64,000 nt of DNA from Geodermatophilus sp. DSM 45219 (GTDB lineage: Bacteria; Actinomycetota; Actinomycetes; Mycobacteriales; Geodermatophilaceae). Positions 1-9,316 of the stretch are shown here, piece after piece. Location of the stretch: assembly GCF_900104025.1 (NCBI RefSeq), contig NZ_FNIQ01000001.1:806001-870000 (forward strand). Direction: 5' to 3'. Position 1 is the stretch's first letter; each line of letters begins with the position of its first letter. The translations under genes were made by a program, and so were the position numbers. Under the pieces are notes generated by a model. It was not told where the DNA came from, made no database searches, and saw only the letters and a program-made list of their open reading frames with translations.

Positions 1-993
1 GGCCCGCACCAGCCGGCGCGCGAGACGTCGCGGTGCGGTCAGCACCCCGAGGCACCAGACGAGGATCGCCAGCCGCGTCCCTGCGGGCTCTGGGCCCGGG
101 TGCACCGGGGACAGCACGGTGTCGCGGAGCAGGCGGGCGCGGGACTCGCCAGGGAGGGCGGGGACCCCGGGGACCAATCGCTGGGAGGCCACCCGCAACT
201 GGAGGAGGGGTCGGCTGCGGGACAGGGTTCGCTCGTCGGCCGGGGTCCCGAGGACGCGGTGGGTGTAGAGCAGCCGCTGGCGGGCCCGCTCGACGGTCCG
301 AGGGAAGCGGGCGTCGTCGGTCACCAGGTCACTCACGTTCGCCTCGTGGACGCGGTAGCCGACCAGTGGCTCGACGATGGTGACGACGTCACCGAGGAAC
401 GGTGCCACAGCGAGACAGGCCGAGTCGGTCGCCGGACCGCAACTGTCGTCGAGCGGGAAGATCCGCTCGAGGAACCAACGGGCGTAGACGTTGCCCGACC
501 CGGGCGGCGTCGGGTAGGCGCTCGTGCGGGCCGCCCACCGGCGGACCTGCTCGGGGGTGGGCTCGAACGGGTACTCCGGGAAGACGGTGCCGAGCGAATG
601 CCCGTCCGCGTCGATGCGGAGCATCTGGACCTGGACCTTGCTGATGCCCGGGCGCCAGACCTTCGCCACCTCCCGCCCCAGGGACGGGAAGAGGACGTCG
701 TCGGAGTCCAGGTGGATCACGACGTCACCGGTGGTCAGCTCGAAGCCCCGATTGCGCGCGACCCGCTGCGTGGCGTTCTCCTGGTAGAGCGCCCTGACCC
801 GGTCGGCGTACCGGTCGATGACCTCCCGCGAGTCGTCGGTCGACCCGTCGTCGACGACGACGACCTCCACGTCGTCCCAGTCCAGGGCCAGGGCGCTCTC
901 GATGGCCTGCCCGACGTAGCGCCCGTAGTCGTGGTTGGCGATGACCACGCTGATCCGCCCCAGACGGGGAGCGTCGGCAGGCAACGGTGTCAC
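1..993 (-). CDS. Family 2 glycosyltransferase (C-terminal end off the window)
   Basis: GT2 enzyme expected to transfer a sugar from a nucleotide-sugar donor during surface-polysaccharide synthesis. It starts at a GTG (991-993) with a GGAGGG ribosome site just upstream. The N-terminus reads ISVVIANHDYGRYVG, then VVVDDGSTD (donor-binding motif) and HLDSDD (DxD-like, metal/nucleotide). The frame is open to base 1; 331 codons are visible. Its end aligns with the end of the protein encoded at 4125-5135, so only a few residues are probably missing. It lies 84 bp downstream of the FAD protein gene on the same strand. The acceptor sugar is unknown. Confidence 0.9.
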   Translation of the reverse strand, partial: MTPLPADAPRLGRISVVIANHDYGRYVGQAIESALALDWDDVEVVVVDDGSTDDSREVIDRYADRVRALYQENATQRVARNRGFELTTGDVVIHLDSDDVLFPSLGREVAKVWRPGISKVQVQMLRIDADGHSLGTVFPEYPFEPTPEQVRRWAARTSAYPTPPGSGNVYARWFLERIFPLDDSCGPATDSACLAVAPFLGDVVTIVEPLVGYRVHEANVSDLVTDDARFPRTVERARQRLLYTHRVLGTPADERTLSRSRPLLQLRVASQRLVPGVPALPGESRARLLRDTVLSPVHPGPEPAGTRLAILVWCLGVLTAPRRLARRLVRA

Positions 994-1077
994 AGCGACT
1001 CCCTCCGCACGTGTACGGCGACGCCCGTCCCCCGGCGAGGTGCCGCCCGGTCCGGGCAGGGACAGACGGGCCCCCGG

Positions 1078-2451
1078 TTACGAGGACACGCCCAGCGTCC
1101 GCTCCGCCTCGACCGTAGAGACCCGAGCCGTCGGCTGGTACTGGAAGCCGCCCTGCCGGCCGAAGGACTCCAGGCCGAAGTCACGCAGCGTGGCGATCAA
1201 GCGACGTGACCGGGCGCCGGACCCGGCCGTGTAGATCGGATAGGCGTGCTCGAGGACGTGCCCGCCCTCCAGGCGCAGGTCCCCGGTGAAGAGACCGTTG
1301 GCGGCCGTGTGCGCGCGGAAGTCCGCGGCCGCCCGGTCCACGGATGCGCCGACCATGTCCCCCAGCACCTCGACGGCGAGGTACTCGCGGCCCCCGACCG
1401 GTCCGTAGAAGTCCGAGTGCACCGTCAGCCGCTTCCAGGCCCCGTCGTGCGAGAAGTTGTAGAGGATCGGGTCGTCGAAGCCCCGGCGTCCCGCGAAGCT
1501 GAGGAAGAGGGTGACGAGGGTCACCGAGGGCAACGGCTGGTCGCCGGGCGCACCGATGAGGTCCAGCGCCTGGTCGACCGGGATGGTCGAGATGACGCGG
1601 GGAGCCACGAAGGTCTGCCCCGCCACGTCGAGGCGGAAGGCGCCGTCCTCCCTGTGGAGCCGGTCGGCCCGCATCCCGAGCTGGAACGTGGTCCCCCGTG
1701 ACTCCAGACGGTCCCTCGCCGGGGCGTAGAGGTGCGTGAAGCCCTCGCGGGGCCGGACCAGCTGCCGGTTGGTCTGCACGACGGGTTGCGCGGGTGCCGG
1801 CCGCCGCCCGGGCCGGCGGTCCCGCAGGGCCCGCAGGACCCGTCGCGAGAGGTTGCCGACCGACGCGTGCTCGGCGATCCACATCATCCGCTGCTCGGCG
1901 AACTCCAGTTCGACGTGTTCCGGCGCGACCCCGCAGAAACGCGCCATGTAGGTGCCCAGACCCGAGCGGTCCAGCAGCCGGGGCCCGATCCAGCGGCGGG
2001 CGAACTCCTGCGCGTTGCGCGGTCGCCGGTGGCGCACCCGCGCAGCCGCGGCGGACAGCAGCAGCAGGGCGCACTCACGAGGACCGGCGGCCAGGAAGTC
2101 GTCCCGGACCGAGAACGGGTACTCGGTCACCACGCCCTGCGGGTTCAGTCGACCCCAGGTCGGGTCGATGGGCAGGTACCGGTCGGTGATCTCGGGGAAG
2201 TGGCGGAGCAGGGGCGAATCGTCCTGGAAGACGAGGCTGCCCACGTCGAAGGTGTAGTCCCCGAGGTGGAAGTCCAGGTGGTTGCCACCGACACGGGGGT
2301 ACTCGTCGACGACGAGGACTCTCCTGCTGCCCTGGTCGAGCAGGACCGACGCGCAGACCAGTCCGCTGATCCCGGCCCCGAGCACGATCGCGTCGAACCG
2401 CGTGCCGCCGTCCCCTCCGGAGTCGGGGCCGGGCGTGGCCTGCGCCGTCAT
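1078..2451 (-). CDS. FAD-dependent oxidoreductase, UDP-galactopyranose mutase-like
   Basis: 457 aa flavoprotein. Residues 20-30 contain the dinucleotide-binding loop LGAGISG, followed by an acidic strand end (VVDEYPRVGGNHLD). A GGN segment followed by an acidic residue is typical of the UDP-galactopyranose mutase/protoporphyrinogen-oxidase superfamily. ATG start with a purine-rich AGGGGG upstream; the stop is TAA, rare in this GC-rich DNA. It sits between two glycosyltransferases and opposite a flippase, so a role in making or oxidising a sugar nucleotide for an exopolysaccharide is likely. True mutase activity is an inference; overall similarity to UGM looks distant. Confidence 0.75.
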   Translation of the reverse strand: MTAQATPGPDSGGDGGTRFDAIVLGAGISGLVCASVLLDQGSRRVLVVDEYPRVGGNHLDFHLGDYTFDVGSLVFQDDSPLLRHFPEITDRYLPIDPTWGRLNPQGVVTEYPFSVRDDFLAAGPRECALLLLSAAAARVRHRRPRNAQEFARRWIGPRLLDRSGLGTYMARFCGVAPEHVELEFAEQRMMWIAEHASVGNLSRRVLRALRDRRPGRRPAPAQPVVQTNRQLVRPREGFTHLYAPARDRLESRGTTFQLGMRADRLHREDGAFRLDVAGQTFVAPRVISTIPVDQALDLIGAPGDQPLPSVTLVTLFLSFAGRRGFDDPILYNFSHDGAWKRLTVHSDFYGPVGGREYLAVEVLGDMVGASVDRAAADFRAHTAANGLFTGDLRLEGGHVLEHAYPIYTAGSGARSRRLIATLRDFGLESFGRQGGFQYQPTARVSTVEAERTLGVSS

Positions 2452-2751
2452 GCCGCCCCCTCAGCGATCGCGCGGGCGGTCGGCGACCGCAGCCGAGCGG
2501 GTGACCTGCGCTGATCCGATGCTAACGTCTGTCGGCTGATCGAGAGCCGGCCCAGGTCGTCCTCTCGCGGCGGGTCGACGCCCGGTGCCCCGATCGACCG
2601 CGATGGTCCGCCCACCGCAGCGGCGCCGGTACCGTCGGACCACCACACCAGCGTCGGTAGGGGTGCTGCGGTGCGCGCAGTGACCGGACGCGGCACCACC
2701 GGTGGAGGTGCCACGGGCATCTCGATCGGGCGACGGGGGTGAGGGCGGGGT
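2452..2751. other. Divergent intergenic region of the polysaccharide cluster
   Basis: Three hundred bases separate the minus-strand FAD-protein operon from the plus-strand flippase operon. Promoters for both must lie here, but I see no convincing -35/-10 pair and no strong inverted repeat. No ORF with a good ribosome site is present. Confidence 0.5.
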
Positions 2752-4128
2752 ATGTCGACCGAGACCGAGCCCGCGCCGTCGTTCCGGCGGGCGGTCGTCC
2801 TGATGACCGCCACGAGCTTCCTGGTGCCGGCCGCCGGGGTCGTCACGGCGCCGGTCCTGGCCCGAGCGCTGGACGTGGCCGGGCGGGGTGAGCTCTCCGC
2901 GGCCCTCGCCCCCGCCACCCTGATGCTGGCCGTCGCCACCCTGGGCCTGCCCGACGCGTTGACCTACCACGTCGCCAAGCACCCCGGGATCGCGCGGCCG
3001 GCCGTGCTGTGGGCCGGTCTGGCGACCGGCGTGCTCGGCATGCTCTGCACGCTCAGCGTGTGGGCAGCGCTGCCGTTCCTCTCCGCCGGGGACCCCCGTC
3101 TGGGTGAGCTGATCCTGCTCGCCACGGTGCTCACGCTCCCGGCGCTCGTGGTGGGGGTGTTCCGCGGAGCCGCGACGGGGCGGCAGATGTGGGGCGCCGT
3201 GGCCGTGGAGCGGTTGGTCAACTCCTCGCTGCGGGTGGTGCTCCTCGGGGGGCTGTGGCTGGCCGGGGAACTGACCGTGTTCGTCGCCGTGCTGGTGAGC
3301 ACGCTGACACCCGTCGTCGCCGGTCTGTCGTACTGGCGGCTGCTCACCCGCCCGCCGACGGAGGACCCCGCGCCGCCCTCAGGACGCCGGACGGCGCGGA
3401 CGCTGCTGTCCTTCGGCGGTCGGGTGTGGCTCGGGTCGGTGGCGAGCATGCTGCTGGCCAGGTTCGGCTTCCTCTTCATGGCGCCGTTGTCCAGCGTCGA
3501 GGACCTGGGTCTCTACACGGTCGCCTCGACGGTCTCCGACCTCCCGCTGGTGGTCGCGCTCGCCATCCAGGGCACCCTCTACGGCGTCGACAGCAGGTCC
3601 CGGGACGCCGGCCGGCTGACCGCGACGAGCCGCGTCACGCTGCTGGTGGGGCTCCTGGGGTGCGTCGTGCTGGGCGCCACGCTGCCGCTGTGGATCGGTC
3701 CGCTGTTCGGCGAGGAGTTCACCGCTGCGACCGTGCCGACGATCATGCTGCTGGGATCCGCGCTCATCTGCATCCCAGGCCTGATGGCGGCCGCCGGCGT
3801 CGCGGCCTGGGGGCGGCCGGGACTGCGGAGCGCCGGTCTGGCGGTCGCGCTCGTCGCGAGCGCCTCGACGTTCCTGCTGCTGGTGCCGGTCCTCGGCGTG
3901 TACGGCGCCTGCTGGTCCAGCATCGCCACCAACGTCGTCCTGACCGGGTTCATGGTCACCGCGGCCTCCCGCGTACTGGGTGTCCGGGCCACCGACTTCC
4001 TCGTCCCGCGGGTCGCGGATGCGCGGCTGGCAGTGGCGGAGGGCGCCCGGCTGGTCCGCCGACTGCGCCCCGGCCGGCGACGCGCCGGGGTGGTGGCAGC
4101 GCCTCCCGGCCGCCAGGAGCAGCGGTGA
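2752..4128 (+). CDS. Wzx-type polysaccharide flippase (lipopolysaccharide biosynthesis protein)
   Basis: 458 aa integral membrane protein with about 12-14 hydrophobic segments along its length. The N-terminus begins after about 12 residues with VVLMTATSFLVPAAGVVTAP and continues ALDVAGRGELSAALAPAT, the usual opening of the MATE/PST flippase family. The probable role is flipping lipid-linked oligosaccharide across the cytoplasmic membrane. ATG start with GAGGGCGGGG just upstream. The 3' end overlaps the next glycosyltransferase by 4 nt (GTGA), so the two are translationally coupled. The C-terminus is Arg-rich and cytoplasmic. The substrate cannot be inferred. Confidence 0.88.
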   Translation: MSTETEPAPSFRRAVVLMTATSFLVPAAGVVTAPVLARALDVAGRGELSAALAPATLMLAVATLGLPDALTYHVAKHPGIARPAVLWAGLATGVLGMLCTLSVWAALPFLSAGDPRLGELILLATVLTLPALVVGVFRGAATGRQMWGAVAVERLVNSSLRVVLLGGLWLAGELTVFVAVLVSTLTPVVAGLSYWRLLTRPPTEDPAPPSGRRTARTLLSFGGRVWLGSVASMLLARFGFLFMAPLSSVEDLGLYTVASTVSDLPLVVALAIQGTLYGVDSRSRDAGRLTATSRVTLLVGLLGCVVLGATLPLWIGPLFGEEFTAATVPTIMLLGSALICIPGLMAAAGVAAWGRPGLRSAGLAVALVASASTFLLLVPVLGVYGACWSSIATNVVLTGFMVTAASRVLGVRATDFLVPRVADARLAVAEGARLVRRLRPGRRRAGVVAAPPGRQEQR

Positions 4129-5135
4129 CCGCGCCGCCGGCCACGCGCGCGTTCCGGCGCCTCAGCGTGGTGATCGCCAACCACGACTACGAGCGCTACG
4201 TCGGTGCGGCCATCGAGAGCGCGTTGGCCGTCGAGTGGGACGACGTCGAGGTGGTGGTCGTCGACGACGGCTCGACCGACGGCTCGGTGGAGGTCATCCG
4301 GCGCTACGCCGACCGGGTCCAGGTCCTGGAGACCGAGAACGCCGGCCAGCGGGTCGCCGTCCACCGCGGCTACACGCGGACCACCGGGGACGTCGTCGTC
4401 TTCCTGGACTCCGACGACGTGCTCCCCCCGGACCTCGCCGTCCGGCTGGCCCAGGTCTGGGGCCCGACGGTGAGCAAGGCGCAGTTCCGCATGCAGCGGA
4501 CGACCGCCGACGGTGCTCCGGTGGGGACGCCCTTCCCGGCCTACCGCCGCGTGCCCACACCGGAGCAGATCCGCTCGTGGGCCGGGGCGACCACCGCCTA
4601 CCCCACCCCGCCCGGGTCGGGGAACGCCTACGCGCGGTGGTTCCTCGACCGCGTCCTCCCCGTGGGACCGGAGCTGGGCCGCGCCGCGGACTCGGCCTTC
4701 CTCGCCGCGGCCCCCTTCCTCGGCGACGTCGTGACGGTGCCGGAGGTGGTCGTCGGCTACCGGCAGCACGGGGCGAACGACAGCGACCTGCTGCGCGACG
4801 CCGAGCGCTTCCCGCGGGAGGTGGTGCGGGCCCGGCAGCGGTGGCACTTCGCGCAACGAGTAAGCGGCGGCGAGGTCGACGACCGGCCGCTGTTCCGCAG
4901 CCGCGAGCTCCTGCAACTGCGGGTGGCCGCCCGCCGGATGGCCCCCGCGGCGCGACCCCTCCCCGGCGACGGCTTCGCCCGGCTCCTCTGGGACGCCCTG
5001 CGCGCTCCCCTGCACACCGGGCCCGAGGGCCCGGGCACCCGCCTGGCGGTCACCGCCTGGTGCCTGGCCACCCTGCTGACCCCCCGCGCGGTGGCCCGCC
5101 GGCTCGTCGCCCTGCGCTACGGCCGGCGGGGCTGA
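4125..5135 (+). CDS. Family 2 glycosyltransferase (paralogue of the gene at 1-993)
   Basis: 336 aa GT2 enzyme starting at a GTG inside the GTGA overlap with the flippase stop, with AGGAG ahead of it. Motifs: LSVVIANHDYERYVG, VVVVDDGSTDGS (donor binding) and FLDSDDVLPP (DxD-type). Later blocks YPTPPGSGNAYARWFLDR and EVVVGYRQHGAN recur nearly unchanged in the gene at 1-993, so the two are close paralogues of one synthesis pathway. Cytoplasmic, membrane-associated action on a lipid-linked acceptor is inferred from the flippase next door. Convergent with the following GT2 gene 15 bp away. Confidence 0.9.
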   Translation: MTAPPATRAFRRLSVVIANHDYERYVGAAIESALAVEWDDVEVVVVDDGSTDGSVEVIRRYADRVQVLETENAGQRVAVHRGYTRTTGDVVVFLDSDDVLPPDLAVRLAQVWGPTVSKAQFRMQRTTADGAPVGTPFPAYRRVPTPEQIRSWAGATTAYPTPPGSGNAYARWFLDRVLPVGPELGRAADSAFLAAAPFLGDVVTVPEVVVGYRQHGANDSDLLRDAERFPREVVRARQRWHFAQRVSGGEVDDRPLFRSRELLQLRVAARRMAPAARPLPGDGFARLLWDALRAPLHTGPEGPGTRLAVTAWCLATLLTPRAVARRLVALRYGRRG

Positions 5136-5150
5136 GCCCGGTGCCGGCGG

Positions 5151-6056
5151 TCAGCCGGCCGGGTCGGCCGCGGGGACCGGGATGTCGAGGACCCGCTCGG
5201 GGGTGAAGCGCCGGCGGGCGACGTCACCGGCGGCGCGGAGGTTGCCGCGGAGCCGCTCGCGCCGCCAGGCGGCCTCGGGCCCCCGCACCGAGCGGACGGC
5301 GTTCTTGGCCACCCGGAACACCGTCTCGTGCACCGTCAGCCACAGCGGGAAGCTGCCGACGTGGTGCAGGTACGCCGGGTTCATCACCTGCGAGTAGCCC
5401 AGCCGCTCGTGCGCCACCCGGCCCCCGGACTTCACCCCGCGGTGGACGACCACGCAGTCCTCCACCCGTGCCAGGACGCCGTGGCGCATGGCCCGCCGCG
5501 CGAAGTCGTGGTCCTCCAGCCACGAGTACAGCGGCAGGCGGGCGTCGAACCGCTGCCCCGCGAGCGCGTCGGCCCGGAAGGCGAAGTTGCACCCGTACAG
5601 CTCCCGACTCGTCGTCCACCGGCCGCTCGCCGGCTGGGCCCAGGAGGCGGCGAGCGCGGCGTCGGCCGCGTCCCGGGGGACGGCGTCTCCGGTGGCGCCG
5701 TCCACGAGCACGCGACCGGTGAGCGCGACGACACCCGGGTGGCCGTCGAGGAAGGCCAGGCCCTGCTCGAGGTAGTCCTCGCGGACGACGGCGTCGTCGT
5801 CGAAGCAGAAGACGTGCGTGGCGTCGGGGACGGCGTCCAGCCCGGCGTTGCGCTGCGCGGCCAGCCCCCGGTCGTGGACGACGACGGCCCTCTCCGGCAG
5901 CGGGGTGGCCGGCAGGCTCGCCGCGTCGGGGACCGAGACCACCAGGGTGAAGTCCTGCCGGGTCTGACGGGCGAGGTCGGCGACGACCTCGCCGAGGAGC
6001 TGGGGGCGTCCGGCCGAGGCCAGCAGGACGACGACGCGGCGGCTGGCAGCTGACAC
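5151..6056 (-). CDS. Family 2 glycosyltransferase (rhamnosyltransferase-like)
   Basis: 301 aa GT2 protein. After RRVVVLLASAGRPQLL come DRGLAAQRNAGLD and CFDDDAVV, the DDD metal/nucleotide motif of this branch, then YGCNFAFRADAL and SWLEDHDFARRA (ED motif for the catalytic base). GTG start with GAGAGG upstream. It is a different branch from the two paralogues at 1-993 and 4125-5135. Transcribed toward the cluster's flippase side, divergent from the GT4 gene at 6169. Acceptor and donor are unknown. Confidence 0.88.
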   Translation of the reverse strand: MSAASRRVVVLLASAGRPQLLGEVVADLARQTRQDFTLVVSVPDAASLPATPLPERAVVVHDRGLAAQRNAGLDAVPDATHVFCFDDDAVVREDYLEQGLAFLDGHPGVVALTGRVLVDGATGDAVPRDAADAALAASWAQPASGRWTTSRELYGCNFAFRADALAGQRFDARLPLYSWLEDHDFARRAMRHGVLARVEDCVVVHRGVKSGGRVAHERLGYSQVMNPAYLHHVGSFPLWLTVHETVFRVAKNAVRSVRGPEAAWRRERLRGNLRAAGDVARRRFTPERVLDIPVPAADPAG

Positions 6057-6168
6057 CGGGCCTCTCCTCTCCGGGCGGGGGCGTCCCGGGGCATTGTGCC
6101 GTGCCCGGGCAGGGGCGACGGCCGAGCGTTCGCCGGCCGGTCCCAGGTCGGCCGGGCATCATGTCGGC

Positions 6169-7293
6169 GTGCCGAACCCGACCAGCGCCGACGGCGTCCG
6201 AGTGACCCTCGTCCACGAGCGCTTCACCGAGTTCGCGGGTTCGGAGGCGGTGGTCGAGCAGCTGGCGCTCGAGTGGCCGCAGGCACCGATCCTGGCGCCG
6301 ATCGGGCTGCCGGGCGTGCTGCCGCCCGCGCTGGAGGGACGGCTGCGCACCACCGCGCTGAGCCGGCTGCTGCGGGGCTCCACCTACGCCCACCTGCTCC
6401 CCGCCCTGCCGGTGGCGATGCGCCGGCTGCCGGTCCCGCCGTCCGACGTCGTCATCGCCTCGCACCACGCGTTCGCGACACAGGTCGTGCACGCCACGTC
6501 CGCGCCGGTCGTGGCCTACGTGCACTCCCCTGCGCGCTGGGTGTGGGACCCCGCCATGCGCGCCGGCGAGGTGGGCGGGCGCCTCGGGGAGACGGCGCTG
6601 GCCGCGTTCTCGACCGGCTACCGGCCACTCGACCGCCGCGCCGCCGCCCGGGTGCGCACCCTGGTCGCGAACTCCCACGCCGTCGCGGGGCGCATCGCCG
6701 ACTGGTGGGACCGCGAGGCGGTCGTCGTGCACCCGCCGGTGGACACCGGCTTCTACACGCCGGACGACACGGTGGAGCGCGAGGACTTCTTCCTGCTCGC
6801 CGGCCGGCTGGTCCCCTACAAGCGGCCCGACCTCGCCGTCCGCGCGGCCGAGCGGGCCGGCGTCCCGCTGGTCGTCGCCGGGGAGGGTCGCTCGCGGGCC
6901 GAGGTCGCGCAGCTGGCCGGTCCGGGCACCCGCTTCGTCGGCCGGGTCGACGACGCGGGGCTGCGCGACCTGTTCCGGCGCTGCCGCGCGCTGCTCATGC
7001 CCGGGGTGGAGGACTTCGGCATCGTGCCGGTCGAGGCGCAGGCCTGCGGCGCGCCGGTGGTCGCGGTCGACGCCGGCGGTGCGCGCGACTCGGTGCTCCC
7101 CGGCGTGACCGGCGAGCTGGTCCCGGCGGTCGGCCCGGACGAGGAGGTGGCGGCCTGGGCGCGGGCGCTGGGGTCCTTCGACGACGCCGCCTACGACGCC
7201 CGCCGCACCCGGACCCACGCGGAGTCGTTCTCCCGCGCGCGCTTCCGCAGCGCGATGGCCGACGTCGTGGCGAAGACGCTCAGCGCCGGCTGA
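6169..7293 (+). CDS. Family 4 glycosyltransferase
   Basis: 374 aa GT4 (GT-B fold) enzyme. It opens with VRVTLVHERFTEFAGSEAVV; the C-terminal donor domain contains FLLAGRLVPYKRPDLAV and PGVEDFGIVPVEAQACGAPV, the E-x7-E nucleotide-sugar motif of this family. It closely resembles actinobacterial mannosyl/glycosyltransferases of capsule clusters. I chose the GTG at 6169 because conserved sequence begins there; the open frame runs 25 codons further upstream without similarity. The 3' end overlaps the convergent GT4 gene by 14 bp. Confidence 0.88.
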   Translation: MPNPTSADGVRVTLVHERFTEFAGSEAVVEQLALEWPQAPILAPIGLPGVLPPALEGRLRTTALSRLLRGSTYAHLLPALPVAMRRLPVPPSDVVIASHHAFATQVVHATSAPVVAYVHSPARWVWDPAMRAGEVGGRLGETALAAFSTGYRPLDRRAAARVRTLVANSHAVAGRIADWWDREAVVVHPPVDTGFYTPDDTVEREDFFLLAGRLVPYKRPDLAVRAAERAGVPLVVAGEGRSRAEVAQLAGPGTRFVGRVDDAGLRDLFRRCRALLMPGVEDFGIVPVEAQACGAPVVAVDAGGARDSVLPGVTGELVPAVGPDEEVAAWARALGSFDDAAYDARRTRTHAESFSRARFRSAMADVVAKTLSAG

Positions 7294-8383
7294 CGCCTCC
7301 GGTGACCGCCGCGACGGTCTCGGCCGCCACGTCGTCCCAGGTGCGCGGCGCCCGCCGGGACGACGGGTGGGCGCCGCGGTCGTCCAGGTGCGTGACCGCC
7401 GCCTCCGCCCAGGCCGCCACGTCGCCGGCCGGGAGGTGCCGTGCCGCGTCGCCGCTGACCTCCACCAGCGCCGGGTCCAGGGACGTCACCAGCGGGGCGC
7501 CGAGGTCGAGGGCCTCCACCGCCGGCAGCCCGAACCCCTCGGCGAGGCTCGGCGCGAGCACCACGGCGGCGTGCTCGTAGCACCACCGCAGGGTCCCGTC
7601 GTCCACCCCGACCAGCGGGACGACGCTGCCGGCGGCCACCAGCGCCGGGAAGTGCGGGCCGTACGAGGTGGCCCCCCACGCGGGCGGGCCGACCAGCACG
7701 AGGACGGCGTCGGGGCGCTGCCGGACGACCCGCTCCCACGCCGACACCACGACGCCCAGGTTCTTGCGCGGCGAGGGGTCGCCCACGACCAGCGCGAAGG
7801 GCCGGCCGGCCACGGCCTCGACCGACACCGGCGCCGCCTCCAGCAGCCGGGTGCCGGTCGCCAGGGGGACGACGGTGCCGCGGGCCGCGCTGCCGGGCTC
7901 CCGGTGGGCCAGCCGGGCCAGGGTCGCTGCGCTCACGCAGACCAGCGCGTCGGCCTGCCGGATGGATGCCGCGTAGGGCCGGCGCAGCAGGTGCCGCTTG
8001 GCCGGCGGGAAGTCCGCCGGCCGGTCGTAGAGCAGCATGTCGTGGACGGTCAGCGCGGTCCGCGCCGCGACCCCGCGGGGCAGCAGGTGCTTGACCCCGT
8101 GGACGACGTCGTAGCGCCGGCCGAGGGTCCGGCCCAGCAGGTACCGCTCGTACAGGGGCAGCAGGGGGTCGGGCACCGCCGGGACCGCCACGACGCGGTC
8201 CCCGGCCCCGGTCAGCTCCCCCAGCGGCCCGGCGGCCTGCGGGGAGGTCACCAGGTGCAGCTCGACGTCGTCCCGGCGGTGCAGGGCCCGGGCGAGCTCG
8301 ACGGTGTAGCGGACGATCCCGCCCCCGCGGCCCTCCGGCGGGACGTGCCCCGCCATGAGCAGCCAGCGGACCGGGCGGTTCAC
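7280..8383 (-). CDS. Family 4 glycosyltransferase
   Basis: 367 aa GT-B enzyme. N-terminal VRWLLMAGHVPPEGRGGGIV shows the Gly-rich acceptor loop; the donor domain has FALVVGDPSPRKNLGVV and PSLAEGFGLPAVEALDLGAPL (E-x7-E). The ATG start lies in an ATGA overlap with the stop of the PP2C phosphatase gene, so the two are co-translated. It converges on, and overlaps by 14 bp, the other GT4 gene. The donor sugar is unknown. Confidence 0.88.
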   Translation of the reverse strand: MNRPVRWLLMAGHVPPEGRGGGIVRYTVELARALHRRDDVELHLVTSPQAAGPLGELTGAGDRVVAVPAVPDPLLPLYERYLLGRTLGRRYDVVHGVKHLLPRGVAARTALTVHDMLLYDRPADFPPAKRHLLRRPYAASIRQADALVCVSAATLARLAHREPGSAARGTVVPLATGTRLLEAAPVSVEAVAGRPFALVVGDPSPRKNLGVVVSAWERVVRQRPDAVLVLVGPPAWGATSYGPHFPALVAAGSVVPLVGVDDGTLRWCYEHAAVVLAPSLAEGFGLPAVEALDLGAPLVTSLDPALVEVSGDAARHLPAGDVAAWAEAAVTHLDDRGAHPSSRRAPRTWDDVAAETVAAVTGGVSRR

Positions 8384-9120
8384 CCCGAGACGTCCGCGGC
8401 GGCGGGCCGGCCCTCGACGACGACCACGGTCACGTTGTCGCGCGCCCCCACGCTCTCGGCCGCGGCGGTGAGCGTCGTGGCGGTCTCCTCCACCGGCCGG
8501 CCGCCGCCGAGGAGCTCGGCGAGCCGGTCGTCGCCCAGTTCCCCGGTGAGGCCGTCGGAGCAGGCCAGGAAGCGGTCACCGGGCACCACCGGCAGCAGGA
8601 CGACGTCGGCCTCGGGACGGGGGCCGACCCCGAGGGCCCGGGTGATGATGTGCCGCTGCGGGTGCGTGGCCGCGCCCTCGTCGGTGAGGTAGCCGGCGTC
8701 GATCAGCTCCTGGACGACCGAGTGGTCCCTCGTGCACTGCTCCAGGCGGTCCCCGGTCCAGCGGTAGACGCGGGAGTCACCGACGTGGAACACCGCCCAC
8801 TGCGGCCCCTCGCCCTCGTCCACCAGCGCCACGCCGGCGACCGTCGTCCCCGCGCCGGCCTTGTCCGCGCCGCGGAAGGCGCGGATCTCACCGTCCGCCC
8901 GCTGCAGCGCCAGCCGGATCCCCTGCACGGTCGTCGCGCTCCCGCCCGTCAGCGAGCGCAGCGCCTCGACGACCGCCTCCGCGGCGGCCGCGCCCCCGAC
9001 GTGACCCCCCATGCCGTCGGCGACGGCGAACACCGGCGGGCCGGCCAGGAACCTGTCCTGGTTGTCCTCCCGCTGGCCGACCGCCGTCGCCGCACCCCAC
9101 GTCAGCTCGACCTGCGGCAT
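8380..9120 (-). CDS. PP2C-family serine/threonine protein phosphatase
   Basis: 246 aa Mg/Mn-dependent phosphatase with the metal-binding motifs in order: REDNQDRF near residue 17, VADGMGGHVGG, ACSDGLTGEL, and RDNVTVVVV near the end. It dephosphorylates Ser/Thr kinase targets in the cytoplasm. The ATG at 9120 is preferred (GTGGAG upstream); the frame continues 32 codons further without family similarity. Its last codons overlap the next GT4 start, an odd partner that hints at phospho-control of glycan synthesis. No kinase gene is in the window. Confidence 0.92.
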   Translation of the reverse strand: MPQVELTWGAATAVGQREDNQDRFLAGPPVFAVADGMGGHVGGAAAAEAVVEALRSLTGGSATTVQGIRLALQRADGEIRAFRGADKAGAGTTVAGVALVDEGEGPQWAVFHVGDSRVYRWTGDRLEQCTRDHSVVQELIDAGYLTDEGAATHPQRHIITRALGVGPRPEADVVLLPVVPGDRFLACSDGLTGELGDDRLAELLGGGRPVEETATTLTAAAESVGARDNVTVVVVEGRPAAADVSG

Positions 9121-9316
9121 CCACACTCCACAACACGCATCGACGACAGGACGACCCGCGGGGAAGGCAGGTGGGGCGAGCTTAGGAGGTCGGCGACACA
9201 CCGGCAGGACACGCACCTCCGACGGTCCGGTCGCGCCGTGTCCGGACCCGGCCGGGAGGGGGGAATTCCCCCGAACGAGGCCGTCACCCCTCCCCTTCCA
9301 CCACTACCGTCGGGTG

